A stretch of DNA of 64,000 nucleotides from Enterovirga rhinocerotis (GTDB lineage: Bacteria > Pseudomonadota > Alphaproteobacteria > Rhizobiales > Beijerinckiaceae). Location: positions 186,001 to 250,000 of the forward strand of contig NZ_SNZR01000013.1 in assembly GCF_004363955.1 (NCBI RefSeq), read 5' to 3'. Below are positions 9,825 through 18,948 of the stretch, in pieces. The notes under the pieces were generated by a model. That model was given only the letters and a program-made list of their open reading frames with translations, did not search any database and had not been told where the DNA came from. The position numbers and the translations under genes are program-made. The first letter of the stretch is position 1, and each line of letters begins with the position of its first letter.

Positions 9825-10790
9825 ATGAACGGGTCGGGTTTTCGCATGCGCCTTCTTCCGGGGCGCCTCCGGGCGGGACGGGGGCTCGGGATTGTGGTCG
9901 GCCTCGTCCTGGCTCTCGCCGCGGCGAGCCCTGCGGTGGCGCAGGACGCGTCCGAGCTTCTCGTGCGGCTGAACCGCATCGAGGGCCAGATGCGCCAGCT
10001 CTCCGGGCAGGTCGAGCAGCTCGGCCACGAGAACCGTCAGCTCAAGGACCAGCTCAAGCGCTTCCAGGAGGATGTCGAGTTCCGCTTCCAGGAGCAGAAG
10101 GGAAGCGGCGGCCGCTCGGCCGCTCCGCCGACCCCGGCGCCGAGGCCCGAACGGCCGCAGCGGCGCAGCGACGCCTTCGATTCCGAGACGAGCCCGGCCG
10201 CGCCCGGTGCGCCCAAGGCGCTCGGCTCCACGCCGGCCGGCCGCGACGGCATCGCGGCGCTCATCGAGAGCGACCGGCCGCCGAGCGGCGCCGCGGCTCC
10301 GCGTCAGGTCGATCTCGGCCCGCAGGCGAAGGGCGTCGCGGGCCTCAATCCCGATTTCGCCAAGCGCTCCGGCGCTCCGGCCACGACCGGCAGCGCCGCG
10401 GCCTCCTCGCAGGGCGGGTTCGAGACGGCCTATGCCGCCTATACCCAGCGCCGCTACGCCGAGGCCGAATCCGGCTTCCGCGACGTCATCAAGGCCGGCC
10501 CGCGCGACCGTCGCGCGGGGGAGGCGACCTATTGGCTCGGCGAGACCTATCTGCGCCAGAACCGGACGCGCGAGGCGGCCGAGCAGTTCCTCAAGGTGAC
10601 GCAGGAGCATGCGCGCTCGCCGCGGGCGGCCGACGCCATGCTCAAGCTCGGCGTCTCCCTCGCCTCGCTCGGCGCCAAGGATCAGGCCTGCGCGACCTTC
10701 GCGGAGCTCGGGCGCAAATATCCGTCCGCCTCGGCCGCGGTGAAACAGGGCACCGACCGGGAGCAGAAGAAGGCGCGCTGCGCGAGCTGA
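9825..10790 (+). CDS. cpoB: Tol-Pal system protein / cell division coordinator CpoB (YbgF)
   Basis: A 321-residue exported protein. A signal peptide (hydrophobic LGIVVGLVLALAAASPAVAQ) ends near residue 40, followed by a short coiled coil (LLVRLNRIEGQMRQLSGQVE and on to about residue 90) that trimerises YbgF proteins. A low-complexity Pro/Ala/Arg linker follows, then three TPR-like repeats from about residue 200 (FETAYAAYTQRRYAEAESGF, GEATYWLGETYLRQNRTREA, DAMLKLGVSLASLGAKDQAC). CpoB coordinates Tol-Pal outer-membrane constriction with septal peptidoglycan synthesis. An internal ATG at 9846 is an alternative start that gives a more compact signal peptide. It is followed by tilS and ftsH, the usual alphaproteobacterial order. 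Confidence 0.9.
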   Translation: MNGSGFRMRLLPGRLRAGRGLGIVVGLVLALAAASPAVAQDASELLVRLNRIEGQMRQLSGQVEQLGHENRQLKDQLKRFQEDVEFRFQEQKGSGGRSAAPPTPAPRPERPQRRSDAFDSETSPAAPGAPKALGSTPAGRDGIAALIESDRPPSGAAAPRQVDLGPQAKGVAGLNPDFAKRSGAPATTGSAAASSQGGFETAYAAYTQRRYAEAESGFRDVIKAGPRDRRAGEATYWLGETYLRQNRTREAAEQFLKVTQEHARSPRAADAMLKLGVSLASLGAKDQACATFAELGRKYPSASAAVKQGTDREQKKARCAS

Positions 10791-10805
10791 GGGCTTGTGC
10801 GGGGA

Positions 10806-10952
10806 TGTCCTCCCTCCTCATCCCGCGATGCGGGCCGAAGGATGCCTAAGCCGGCAACAGACGACTTGGGTGCCGAACCTCGGAGGACGCACCACCGTCA
10901 GCCGTGCTTCGAGGGCCGCGTTCCGCGGCCACCTCAGCATGAGGAAGGCGGG
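10806..10952. repeat. Palindromic repeat, family C (CCTCA...TGAGG type), diverged copy
   Basis: This copy lies between cpoB and tilS. Its outer arms are CCTCCCTCCTCATCCCG near 10806 and CTCAGCATGAGGAAGGCGGG near 10933. An inner hairpin GGCCGCGttccGCGGCC sits beside TGCTTCGAGG. Its core motifs recur at 38716-38758 and 47274-47366. The arms are imperfect, so this looks like an older copy. It could act as a transcription attenuator or processing site between cpoB and tilS. Confidence 0.55.
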
Positions 10953-10979
10953 ACTTCCTCTTTCGGATCAGGCTCAGGG

Positions 10980-12017
10980 GTGACGGCGCCGCGAACACGT
11001 CGTCCTGCGGCCGCGGACATTCCCGATGCCGCCTTCGCCGCTGCCTTCGCCGCATGCGGCTGCGCCGATGCGGGCTCTGCCATCCTGCTCGCCGTCTCCG
11101 GCGGTCCGGATTCGATGGTGCTGCTGCAGGCCGCGGCCTCGTGGGCGCGCGAGCCGGGGCGGCCGCTTCTCCTCGTCGCGACAATCGATCACGGCCTCCG
11201 GCCGGAGGCGAGGCGCGAGGCCGAGGCCGTAGGCGCGCTCGCCGCCTCGCTCGGGCTCGGCCACGCGATCCTGACCTGGGACGAGCGTCCGGGGCGGGTC
11301 TCCCAGGAGGCCGCGCGGGACGCGCGCTATCGTCTCCTCCGCGACCATGCCCGCGCGATCGGCGCGCGCCGCCTCGCCACCGCCCATACCGCGGACGACC
11401 AGGCCGAGACGCTTCTCATGCGCATGGCATCGGGGTCGGGGCTCGCCGGGCTCGCGGGCATGGCGCCGGAGAGCGCGCGCGGAGACATCCTCCATCTCCG
11501 CCCCTTCCTCGGTTTCGCCAAGGCGGACCTCGTCGCGACCTGCCGGGCGCGGGGCTGGGCGTTCGTCGAGGACCCGTCCAACGCCGAGCCCCGCTTCGCG
11601 CGCGTGCGCTGGCGGCGCCTGATGCTGCCCCTCGCCGCCGAGGGGCTCGACGCGCGGCGGCTGGGCCGTCTCGCCGAGCGCCTGCGCCGGGCCGACCGGG
11701 CGCTCGAGGCGGCGGCGTCCGTCGCCGAGGCGCGTCTCGTCGCGAGCCGTCCCGAAGGCGGCCTCTCGATCGCCTTCGGGGACCTCCTCGCCGAGCCGGA
11801 GGAGATCGCGCTGCGCGTCCTCCTGCGGGCGCTTCAGCGTGGCCGCCCCGACGTGCCGATCCGGCTCGACCGGGCGGAGACGGCGCTCGCCGCCCTTGCC
11901 GCCGCCCATCGCGAGGGCCGGCGCGCGCGGCGCTCGCTGGCCGGCTCCGTCCTCACCCTGACGCGCGAGGGAATGCTCGTGCTCGACGCGGAGCCTTCGC
12001 GAAACAGAGGTCGCTAA
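10980..12017 (+). CDS. tilS: tRNA(Ile)-lysidine synthetase
   Basis: A 345-residue enzyme that converts the wobble cytidine of the AUA-reading tRNA-Ile to lysidine. The PP-loop SGGPDS is at residues 40-45, and ATIDHGLRPEARREAEAVG and TAHTADDQAETLLMRMASGS are the usual family motifs. The GTG start at 10980 is preferred because the longer open frame upstream runs through the repeat element and has no family resemblance. The gene sits between cpoB and ftsH as in other alphaproteobacteria. The C-terminal domain is short, as in related TilS proteins. Confidence 0.9.
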   Translation: MTAPRTRRPAAADIPDAAFAAAFAACGCADAGSAILLAVSGGPDSMVLLQAAASWAREPGRPLLLVATIDHGLRPEARREAEAVGALAASLGLGHAILTWDERPGRVSQEAARDARYRLLRDHARAIGARRLATAHTADDQAETLLMRMASGSGLAGLAGMAPESARGDILHLRPFLGFAKADLVATCRARGWAFVEDPSNAEPRFARVRWRRLMLPLAAEGLDARRLGRLAERLRRADRALEAAASVAEARLVASRPEGGLSIAFGDLLAEPEEIALRVLLRALQRGRPDVPIRLDRAETALAALAAAHREGRRARRSLAGSVLTLTREGMLVLDAEPSRNRGR

Positions 12018-12119
12018 CCGCGATTGCCGCAGGGCCGCCTCTTTCCCTTGGCATCCTCGCCGCTGATCCTTAGATTACGAGACGTTCGCCGGCTCCCCGT
12101 CGAGCCCTCCAGGACCGCG

Positions 12120-14039
<1,920 letters not shown>

Positions 14040-14056
14040 CCCGACCATCGATCATC

Positions 14057-14084
14057 GAAGCCCGCTCCGGCGGGCTTCTTTTTT
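14057..14084 (+). terminator. Rho-independent terminator of ftsH
   Basis: A perfect 9-bp stem GAAGCCCGC / GCGGGCTTC with the four-base loop TCCG is followed directly by six T residues, 17 bases after the ftsH stop codon. It is the clearest intrinsic terminator in the window. Confidence 0.95.
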
Positions 14085-14146
14085 GAGCACGCCGCGGAAA
14101 ACCGGTCGTGCGGTCACGGCCTGCTCTCCGTGCGAACGGCCTGGAC

Positions 14147-14731
14147 GTGGTCCCCACCTCGAGCGATCCAACATCCCGCTTCGTCGTGCTCACCGGCGGT
14201 CCCGGCTCGGGCAAGACGACGCTGATCGACCGGCTCGCCGCGCGAGGCCATGTCACGATGCCGGAGGCGGGCCGGGCCATCATCCGCGATCAGATGGCGA
14301 TCGGCGGGCAGGCGCTGCCCTGGGCCGATCGCGCGCTCTTCGCGGAGGCCATGCTCGCCTTCGAGATGCGCTCCCACCGCGCGGCGGAGGACCTCGCGGG
14401 ACCGGTCCTGTTCGACCGCGGCGTGCCGGACGTGATCGGCTATCTCCGGCTCTGCGGCCTGCCGGTGCCGCCCCATATGGAGGAGGCCGCGCGGCGTTTC
14501 CGCTATGGGCAGCCCGTCTTCGTCGCCCCACCGTGGCGGGAGATCTTCGTGCAGGATGGCGAGCGGAGGCAGGATTTCGACGAGGCCGTCCGGACCTTCG
14601 AGGCGATGCTGAAGGTCTATCGCGATTGCGGCTACGATCTCGTCGAACTTCCGTGCGCCTCCGTCGCGGAACGGGCCGACTTCGTGGAGAACAGACTGCG
14701 CGTGGGCGCTGCCTCTAGCCGGGATCGATGA
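14147..14731 (+). CDS. AAA family P-loop NTPase/kinase, uncharacterised
   Basis: A 194-residue protein with Walker A TGGPGSGKTTLIDRL near residues 15-29. EAGRAIIRDQ and LFDRGVPDVIGYLRLCG follow, the pattern of the AAA_28-type family of small nucleotide-dependent kinases related to thymidylate and adenylate kinases. The substrate is unknown. Two GTG starts are possible, at 14108 and 14147; the second is closer to the conserved core, and neither has a strong ribosome binding site. It follows the ftsH terminator, so it needs its own promoter in the roughly 60 bases between. Confidence 0.72.
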   Translation: MVPTSSDPTSRFVVLTGGPGSGKTTLIDRLAARGHVTMPEAGRAIIRDQMAIGGQALPWADRALFAEAMLAFEMRSHRAAEDLAGPVLFDRGVPDVIGYLRLCGLPVPPHMEEAARRFRYGQPVFVAPPWREIFVQDGERRQDFDEAVRTFEAMLKVYRDCGYDLVELPCASVAERADFVENRLRVGAASSRDR

Positions 14732-14822
14732 TCGGCGGCGTGGCCTGATCTGCCCGGCTGACATCCTGCGGGAGCGCGTCGAGGCTTGATTATCGAGGGT
14801 CGATCGGCTCTTGCATCGACCC

Positions 14823-15545
14823 ATGGAAAACTTCTTTCGACTCGACGGGCAGACGGTGCTTCTCACGGGAGCGGCCGGGGGAATCGGGCGCGCGAGCGCC
14901 GTCGCTTTGGCCGCGCAGGGCGCGCATGTCGTCCTGACCGATGTCGGTGCGATCGATCCCGACTTCGTGGCGTCGCTCGGCGACCGAGCGACGGCGATGC
15001 GCTGCGACGTGACCGACCGGGCGTCGGTCGCGGCTCTTCAGGAGGCACTGCCCCAGGTCGACGCGATCGTGCTGGCCGCCGGCATCCTGCCCTTCGACGA
15101 TTGGCTGGATGACGGCTGGGATGCCTCGTTCGAGCGGGTGATGGCCGTCAACGTCAAGGGCGGCCTCAACATCCTGCGCGCCTATTTCCCGGGGATGTGC
15201 GAGCGGGGTTCCGGGCGCGTCGTGTTCGTCGGATCGGCGTCGGGGCGGATGGGCGGGATGCAGGCCGGGCCGCATTATGCCGGCTCGAAGGGAGCCGTTC
15301 ACACGCTGGTGCGCTGGTTCGCGCAGCGTGGAGCGCCGCGCGGCGTCGGGGTCAACGGCATCGCGCCGGGCAGCATCGAAACCGACATGCTCGCCGGACA
15401 GCCCTTCACGGCCGACCGCGTGCCGGCAGGCCGGATGGGCCGTCCCGAGGAGATCGCCTGGCCGATCGCCTTCCTCTGCTCGCCGGCCGCAAGCTATATG
15501 AGCGGCGCCGTGCTCGACGTGAATGGCGGTTTGATTTTTTCATAG
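14823..15545 (+). CDS. Short-chain dehydrogenase/reductase (SDR)
   Basis: A 240-residue classical SDR. It has the Rossmann motif TGAAGGIGRAS near residues 16-26, an acidic residue after beta-2 (TDVGAID) suggesting NAD(H) preference, the catalytic Ser in VGSASGRMGG and YAGSK for the Tyr/Lys pair, and the C-terminal NGG. The substrate cannot be deduced. The ATG at 14823 is preferred over a TTG four codons upstream. A binding-protein gene begins 41 bases downstream, so the two may be co-transcribed. Confidence 0.85.
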   Translation: MENFFRLDGQTVLLTGAAGGIGRASAVALAAQGAHVVLTDVGAIDPDFVASLGDRATAMRCDVTDRASVAALQEALPQVDAIVLAAGILPFDDWLDDGWDASFERVMAVNVKGGLNILRAYFPGMCERGSGRVVFVGSASGRMGGMQAGPHYAGSKGAVHTLVRWFAQRGAPRGVGVNGIAPGSIETDMLAGQPFTADRVPAGRMGRPEEIAWPIAFLCSPAASYMSGAVLDVNGGLIFS

Positions 15546-15586
15546 CGCCCGACAAACGGACAGGGCGCGACAACAGGGGAAACGGA

Positions 15587-16798
15587 ATGAGGGTAGGGGT
15601 GTTTGGGCTCGCGGTCGCGTTGGCGATCGCGGGGAGCGCGGTTGCGCAGGCTCAGGTCAAGGTCAAGATCGGCGTCCTGAACGATCAATCCGGGATCGGG
15701 GCGGCTCTCGGAGGGCGCGGGTCCGTCGTCGCCGCCCAGCTCGCGGCCGAGGATTATCAGAAGGCCAATCCGGGTGCCGTGGTCGAGGTCGTGACGGCCG
15801 ATCACCAGAACAAGCCCGATATCGGCGCCGCCATCGCGCGCCGCTGGTTCGACCAGGAGGGCGTGCAGGCCATCTTCGACGTGCAGACCTCGTCCGTCGC
15901 GCTCGCGGTGCACGATCTCGCCCGGCAGGGCAACAAGGTGCTCATCGCCTCGGGCGCCGGCACGGCGGATCTCACCGGCGCGCGCTGCACGCCCAACACC
16001 GTCCACTGGACCTACGATACCTGGGCGCTCGGCAACGCGCTCGGCCGCGCCACCGTGCGGGCCGGCGGCAAGTCCTGGTTCTTCATCACCGCCGATTACA
16101 GCTTCGGTCATGCCCTGCAGAGGGACACGAGCGCCGCCGTGAAGCGTGAAGGCGGCACGGTCGTCGGGCAGGTGCTGCATCCTTTCGCGACGACGGATTA
16201 CTCCTCGCTCATCCTGCAGGCCCAGGGCTCGAAGGCGCAGGTCGTCGGCCTCGCGACCTCGGCCGGCGATCTCGTCAACATCATCAAGCAGAGCGCCGAA
16301 TTCGGCGTGACGCAGAGCGGCCAGCAGGTGGCGGCCCTCCTCATGTTCATCTCGGACGTCCATGCCCTCGGCCTCGAGGTGACGCAGGGCATGACGCTGG
16401 TCTCGCCGTTCTACTGGGACCAGAATCCCGAGACCCGGGCCTGGTCCGAGCGGGTGGCGGCGAAGAACGGCGGCCAGATGCCGACCATGGTCCATGCCGG
16501 CGTGTATGCGGGGCTTCAGCACTACCTGAAGGCGCTCGAGACCATGCCGGAGGCGAAGCGGACGGATGGTGCCGCGTCGGTCCAGGCCATGAAGACGCTG
16601 CCGACCGAGGACATCCTCTTCGGCAAGGGCAGCATCCGCTCGGACGGACGCAAGCTCCACGACATGCACCTGTTCCAGATCAAGAAGCCGAGCGAGTCGA
16701 AGGGGCCCTACGATTATTACAAGCGCCTCTCCACGGTCTCCGGGCAGGATGCGTTCCGGCCTCTGTCCGAAGGCGGCTGCACGCTCGCCGCGAACTGA
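15587..16798 (+). CDS. ABC transporter substrate-binding protein, branched-chain amino acid type
   Basis: A 403-residue periplasmic binding protein of the Leu/Ile/Val (LivJ) superfamily. A signal peptide (residues 1-23, ending AVAQAQ) is followed by KVKIGVLNDQSG, the usual first strand, and two Rossmann-like lobes. The start is supported by AGGGGA seven bases upstream. Close homologues are often annotated for amides, aromatic acids or short-chain alcohols, so leucine should not be assumed. No permease or ATPase genes are adjacent; this is an orphan binding protein, possibly served by the LivF-type system at the window start. Confidence 0.85.
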   Translation: MRVGVFGLAVALAIAGSAVAQAQVKVKIGVLNDQSGIGAALGGRGSVVAAQLAAEDYQKANPGAVVEVVTADHQNKPDIGAAIARRWFDQEGVQAIFDVQTSSVALAVHDLARQGNKVLIASGAGTADLTGARCTPNTVHWTYDTWALGNALGRATVRAGGKSWFFITADYSFGHALQRDTSAAVKREGGTVVGQVLHPFATTDYSSLILQAQGSKAQVVGLATSAGDLVNIIKQSAEFGVTQSGQQVAALLMFISDVHALGLEVTQGMTLVSPFYWDQNPETRAWSERVAAKNGGQMPTMVHAGVYAGLQHYLKALETMPEAKRTDGAASVQAMKTLPTEDILFGKGSIRSDGRKLHDMHLFQIKKPSESKGPYDYYKRLSTVSGQDAFRPLSEGGCTLAAN

Positions 16799-16815
16799 TC
16801 GCGGGGCCGGTCGCG

Positions 16816-18753
16816 TCAGGGCGCGACCGGCAGTTCCAAGGAGCAGCGCGCGAGATCGAGCGTGAGGAGGGGCGGGCGGCCGTGCGGCACCTGCCCGCAA
16901 TGGTCCGCATCCGCCCCGGCGATCGAAAGATGCAGCCGGCTTCCCGCCGCGATCCGCCAGGAGACCGGCAGGCAGGGGATGCGGATGCGCTCGAAGGCGC
17001 CCGGCACGAGGGGCTTCGCATCCGTGCGGGCGAAGGTCCGGAACGGCCAGCTCGTGCGGTAGGCGGGCGGGCAGGGCGTCTCGGCCCGGTGCAGGGCGCG
17101 GAGCAGCCCTTCGGTGACGTAGCGGGCGGTCCCGTCCGCCTCGATCTCGGTGATGTAGACGAAGAGCGCGGCGTCGGGTTCGCTCGATGCCAGCGTCAGG
17201 TCGACGAGGGCGTGGCCCGTCAGCGTCAGCGCTTCCGGGAACGGCCCGCTCTCCCATCCGGAGAGGCGGGCGACACGCTCCGTCCAGTCGGGATAGTAGT
17301 CCCGGCTGTCGATCCCCGCGATGCGCTCGTAGCGCGTGCCCGCGCCGGTGCCGAGCGAGAAATCGACCTGGACGGTGGCGAGGCTGCGATCCCTCCCCGC
17401 AGGGGAGGGCGAGTCGGCGTCAGCCGACCGGGGTGGGGCGCCGCAGCCGGGTTCTCCCCACCCCGGCTCGACGCTCCGCGTCGACTCGGCCCTCCCCTGC
17501 GGGGAGGGATCAGGACCCGACGGGAAGGCTCCAAGCCTCCCGCCATCCGCGAGCCCGAAAACCCGCGTCTGCCGCGTCGGCGGCCACGCCTCCGCCGCGT
17601 GCCAGGCCTCCTCGTGCATGGCGAAGGCGTGGACCTTGGCCTCGGCGTCGAGCCCGGTCTCGCGGCCCATCAGGTAATGGTCGAAGAAGCGCAGCAGCTC
17701 GGCGAGCCAGGGGAAGCCCGGCTCGGTGTTGCGGCGCCAGGGCGAGGTATCGATCCGGGCGCCGTGGTCCCAGGGGCCGAGGAGGAGATGGCGGGGGTTG
17801 TCGGTCAGCGTCAGGTGGCGCGCGATGGCGCCGTTCGCATAGCCCGCGCCGTCCCGCCAGCCCGAGACCGAGTAGATCGCGACCTCCGGCCGGATGCCGT
17901 CGCGGACCGAATAAGGGCTGAAGCTCGCCGAGGTGAACGAGGAGTCGTAGGGGAGGGCATCGTCCCGGTAGCGGAACTCGGCCATGAAGTCCGTCTGCCG
18001 GAAATTGCCGAGATGCTCGCGAACGGCCTCGCGCACGAGGAGGCCGTCCGGGTCGTCGTCGACCGGCTGCGGGCCCTCGAAGGTCGGGTCCGAGAAATAG
18101 GCGAATTGCTTCAGCACGTCCCGCCGGTCGTGATCGAGGCCGATCATGATCTCGTCGTAGACGCGCGTCAGGCCCGTCAGCAGGATGCCGCCCGGATAGT
18201 AGTTGTCGGCATAGGTGTCCCAGACCGAGAAGAGCGGCGCGATCGCCTTCACGGCCGGATGGCCGGTCGCGGCGAGGAAGTCGGCGCCCGCGCCGAGATA
18301 GGAGATGCCGGTCGAGCCGATCGTCCCGTCCGACCAGGGCTGGGAGACGATCCAGTCGGCGATCTCGCGCGAATCCTCGCGCTCGCGGGGCGAGCGGAAG
18401 CTGTCGCGCGTGCCGAAGCTCGCCCCCGTGCCGCGCGTGTCGACGACGACGACGGCGTAGCCGTAGGGCACGAAGGCGTCGCGATACTTGCCGGCATTGG
18501 GCGAGGGTTCGGAGGCCGAACCCGGCGCGAGCATGAAGCGGCGGTAATAGGGCGTGAGGATCAGGATGGTCGGCACCCGCCTCGTCTCGCCGTCGAAGCG
18601 CTCGGGCAGGTAGAGATCGATCGCGAGCCGGCAGCCGTCGCGCATGGTGAGATAGCGCGAGGCCGGCGCGCCGATCGCGGCGTCCTTGGTTCGCGTCTCG
18701 CGATAGGCGCCCGGCGGGATGCGCCAGGCTTCGGCGCCCTCGTGTGTGGTCAT
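16816..18753 (-). CDS. CocE/NonD family hydrolase carrying an in-frame palindromic insert
   Basis: A 645-residue serine hydrolase of the cocaine-esterase / X-prolyl dipeptidyl peptidase class. The nucleophile is Ser151 in GSTGISYLGAG. DTRGTGASFG is the oxyanion-side motif, and a jelly-roll PepX_C domain occupies the C-terminal third (about residues 430-645). Family members hydrolyse esters or amides, including acylated peptides and glutaryl-7-ACA; the substrate here is unknown. Between catalytic and C-terminal domains, roughly residues 415-456, the protein reads through a 124-base palindromic repeat found elsewhere in the window between genes. The reading frame survives. The chosen ATG avoids reading into the neighbouring repeat. 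Confidence 0.85.
   Translation of the reverse strand: MTTHEGAEAWRIPPGAYRETRTKDAAIGAPASRYLTMRDGCRLAIDLYLPERFDGETRRVPTILILTPYYRRFMLAPGSASEPSPNAGKYRDAFVPYGYAVVVVDTRGTGASFGTRDSFRSPREREDSREIADWIVSQPWSDGTIGSTGISYLGAGADFLAATGHPAVKAIAPLFSVWDTYADNYYPGGILLTGLTRVYDEIMIGLDHDRRDVLKQFAYFSDPTFEGPQPVDDDPDGLLVREAVREHLGNFRQTDFMAEFRYRDDALPYDSSFTSASFSPYSVRDGIRPEVAIYSVSGWRDGAGYANGAIARHLTLTDNPRHLLLGPWDHGARIDTSPWRRNTEPGFPWLAELLRFFDHYLMGRETGLDAEAKVHAFAMHEEAWHAAEAWPPTRQTRVFGLADGGRLGAFPSGPDPSPQGRAESTRSVEPGWGEPGCGAPPRSADADSPSPAGRDRSLATVQVDFSLGTGAGTRYERIAGIDSRDYYPDWTERVARLSGWESGPFPEALTLTGHALVDLTLASSEPDAALFVYITEIEADGTARYVTEGLLRALHRAETPCPPAYRTSWPFRTFARTDAKPLVPGAFERIRIPCLPVSWRIAAGSRLHLSIAGADADHCGQVPHGRPPLLTLDLARCSLELPVAP
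17388..17511. repeat. Palindromic repeat, family A (CCCTCCCC...GGGGAGGG), inside a coding sequence
   Basis: A 124-base element flanked by GATCCCTCCCC and its complement GGGGAGGGATC, with nested hairpins (GTCGGCgtcaGCCGAC; GGGGTGGGG against CCCCACCCC). It matches the intergenic element at 21997-22124 over its whole length with small differences. Here it lies wholly within the CocE-type hydrolase gene and is translated in frame without a stop. It resembles the palindromic elements known to insert into Rickettsia genes, but in an unrelated sequence family. Confidence 0.85.
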
Positions 18754-18770
18754 GGATTCCAACCCGGCTT

Positions 18771-18912
18771 CCTTCTCCCCTTGCGGGAGAAGGTGGCCCC
18801 CGGGCTTGTCCCGGGGGACGGATGAGGGGTGAAACACCTCGGTCGACGTGGAGTCTCCACCCCTCATCCGACCCTGCTACGCAGGGCCACCTTCTCCCGC
18901 AAGGGGAGAAGG
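18771..18912. repeat. Long inverted repeat, family B (CCTTCTCCCC type)
   Basis: A 142-base element with perfect 29-base arms (18771-18799 and 18884-18912, beginning CCTTCTCCCCTTGCGGGAG) and an inner pair GGATGAGGGGTG / CACCCCTCATCC. The copy at 62278-62416 has the same arms and inner pair. It sits between the tannase gene (upstream) and the CocE-type gene. No transposase is inside, so it is a MITE-like or REP/BIME-like element. Transcribed, it would form a long stable hairpin. Confidence 0.9.
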
Positions 18913-18948
18913 GAGCGAGCTACCCGCAAGGAGACGGGTTCGCGCCCC

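Noticed and set aside
10797-10979. N-terminal extension of tilS by 61 codons
   Set aside because: The extension is translated palindromic repeat DNA with no similarity to TilS; GTG at 10980 gives a normal protein.
18771-18912. CRISPR array or insertion sequence from the long inverted repeats
   Set aside because: No regularly spaced repeats, no cas genes, no transposase; about 140 bases only.
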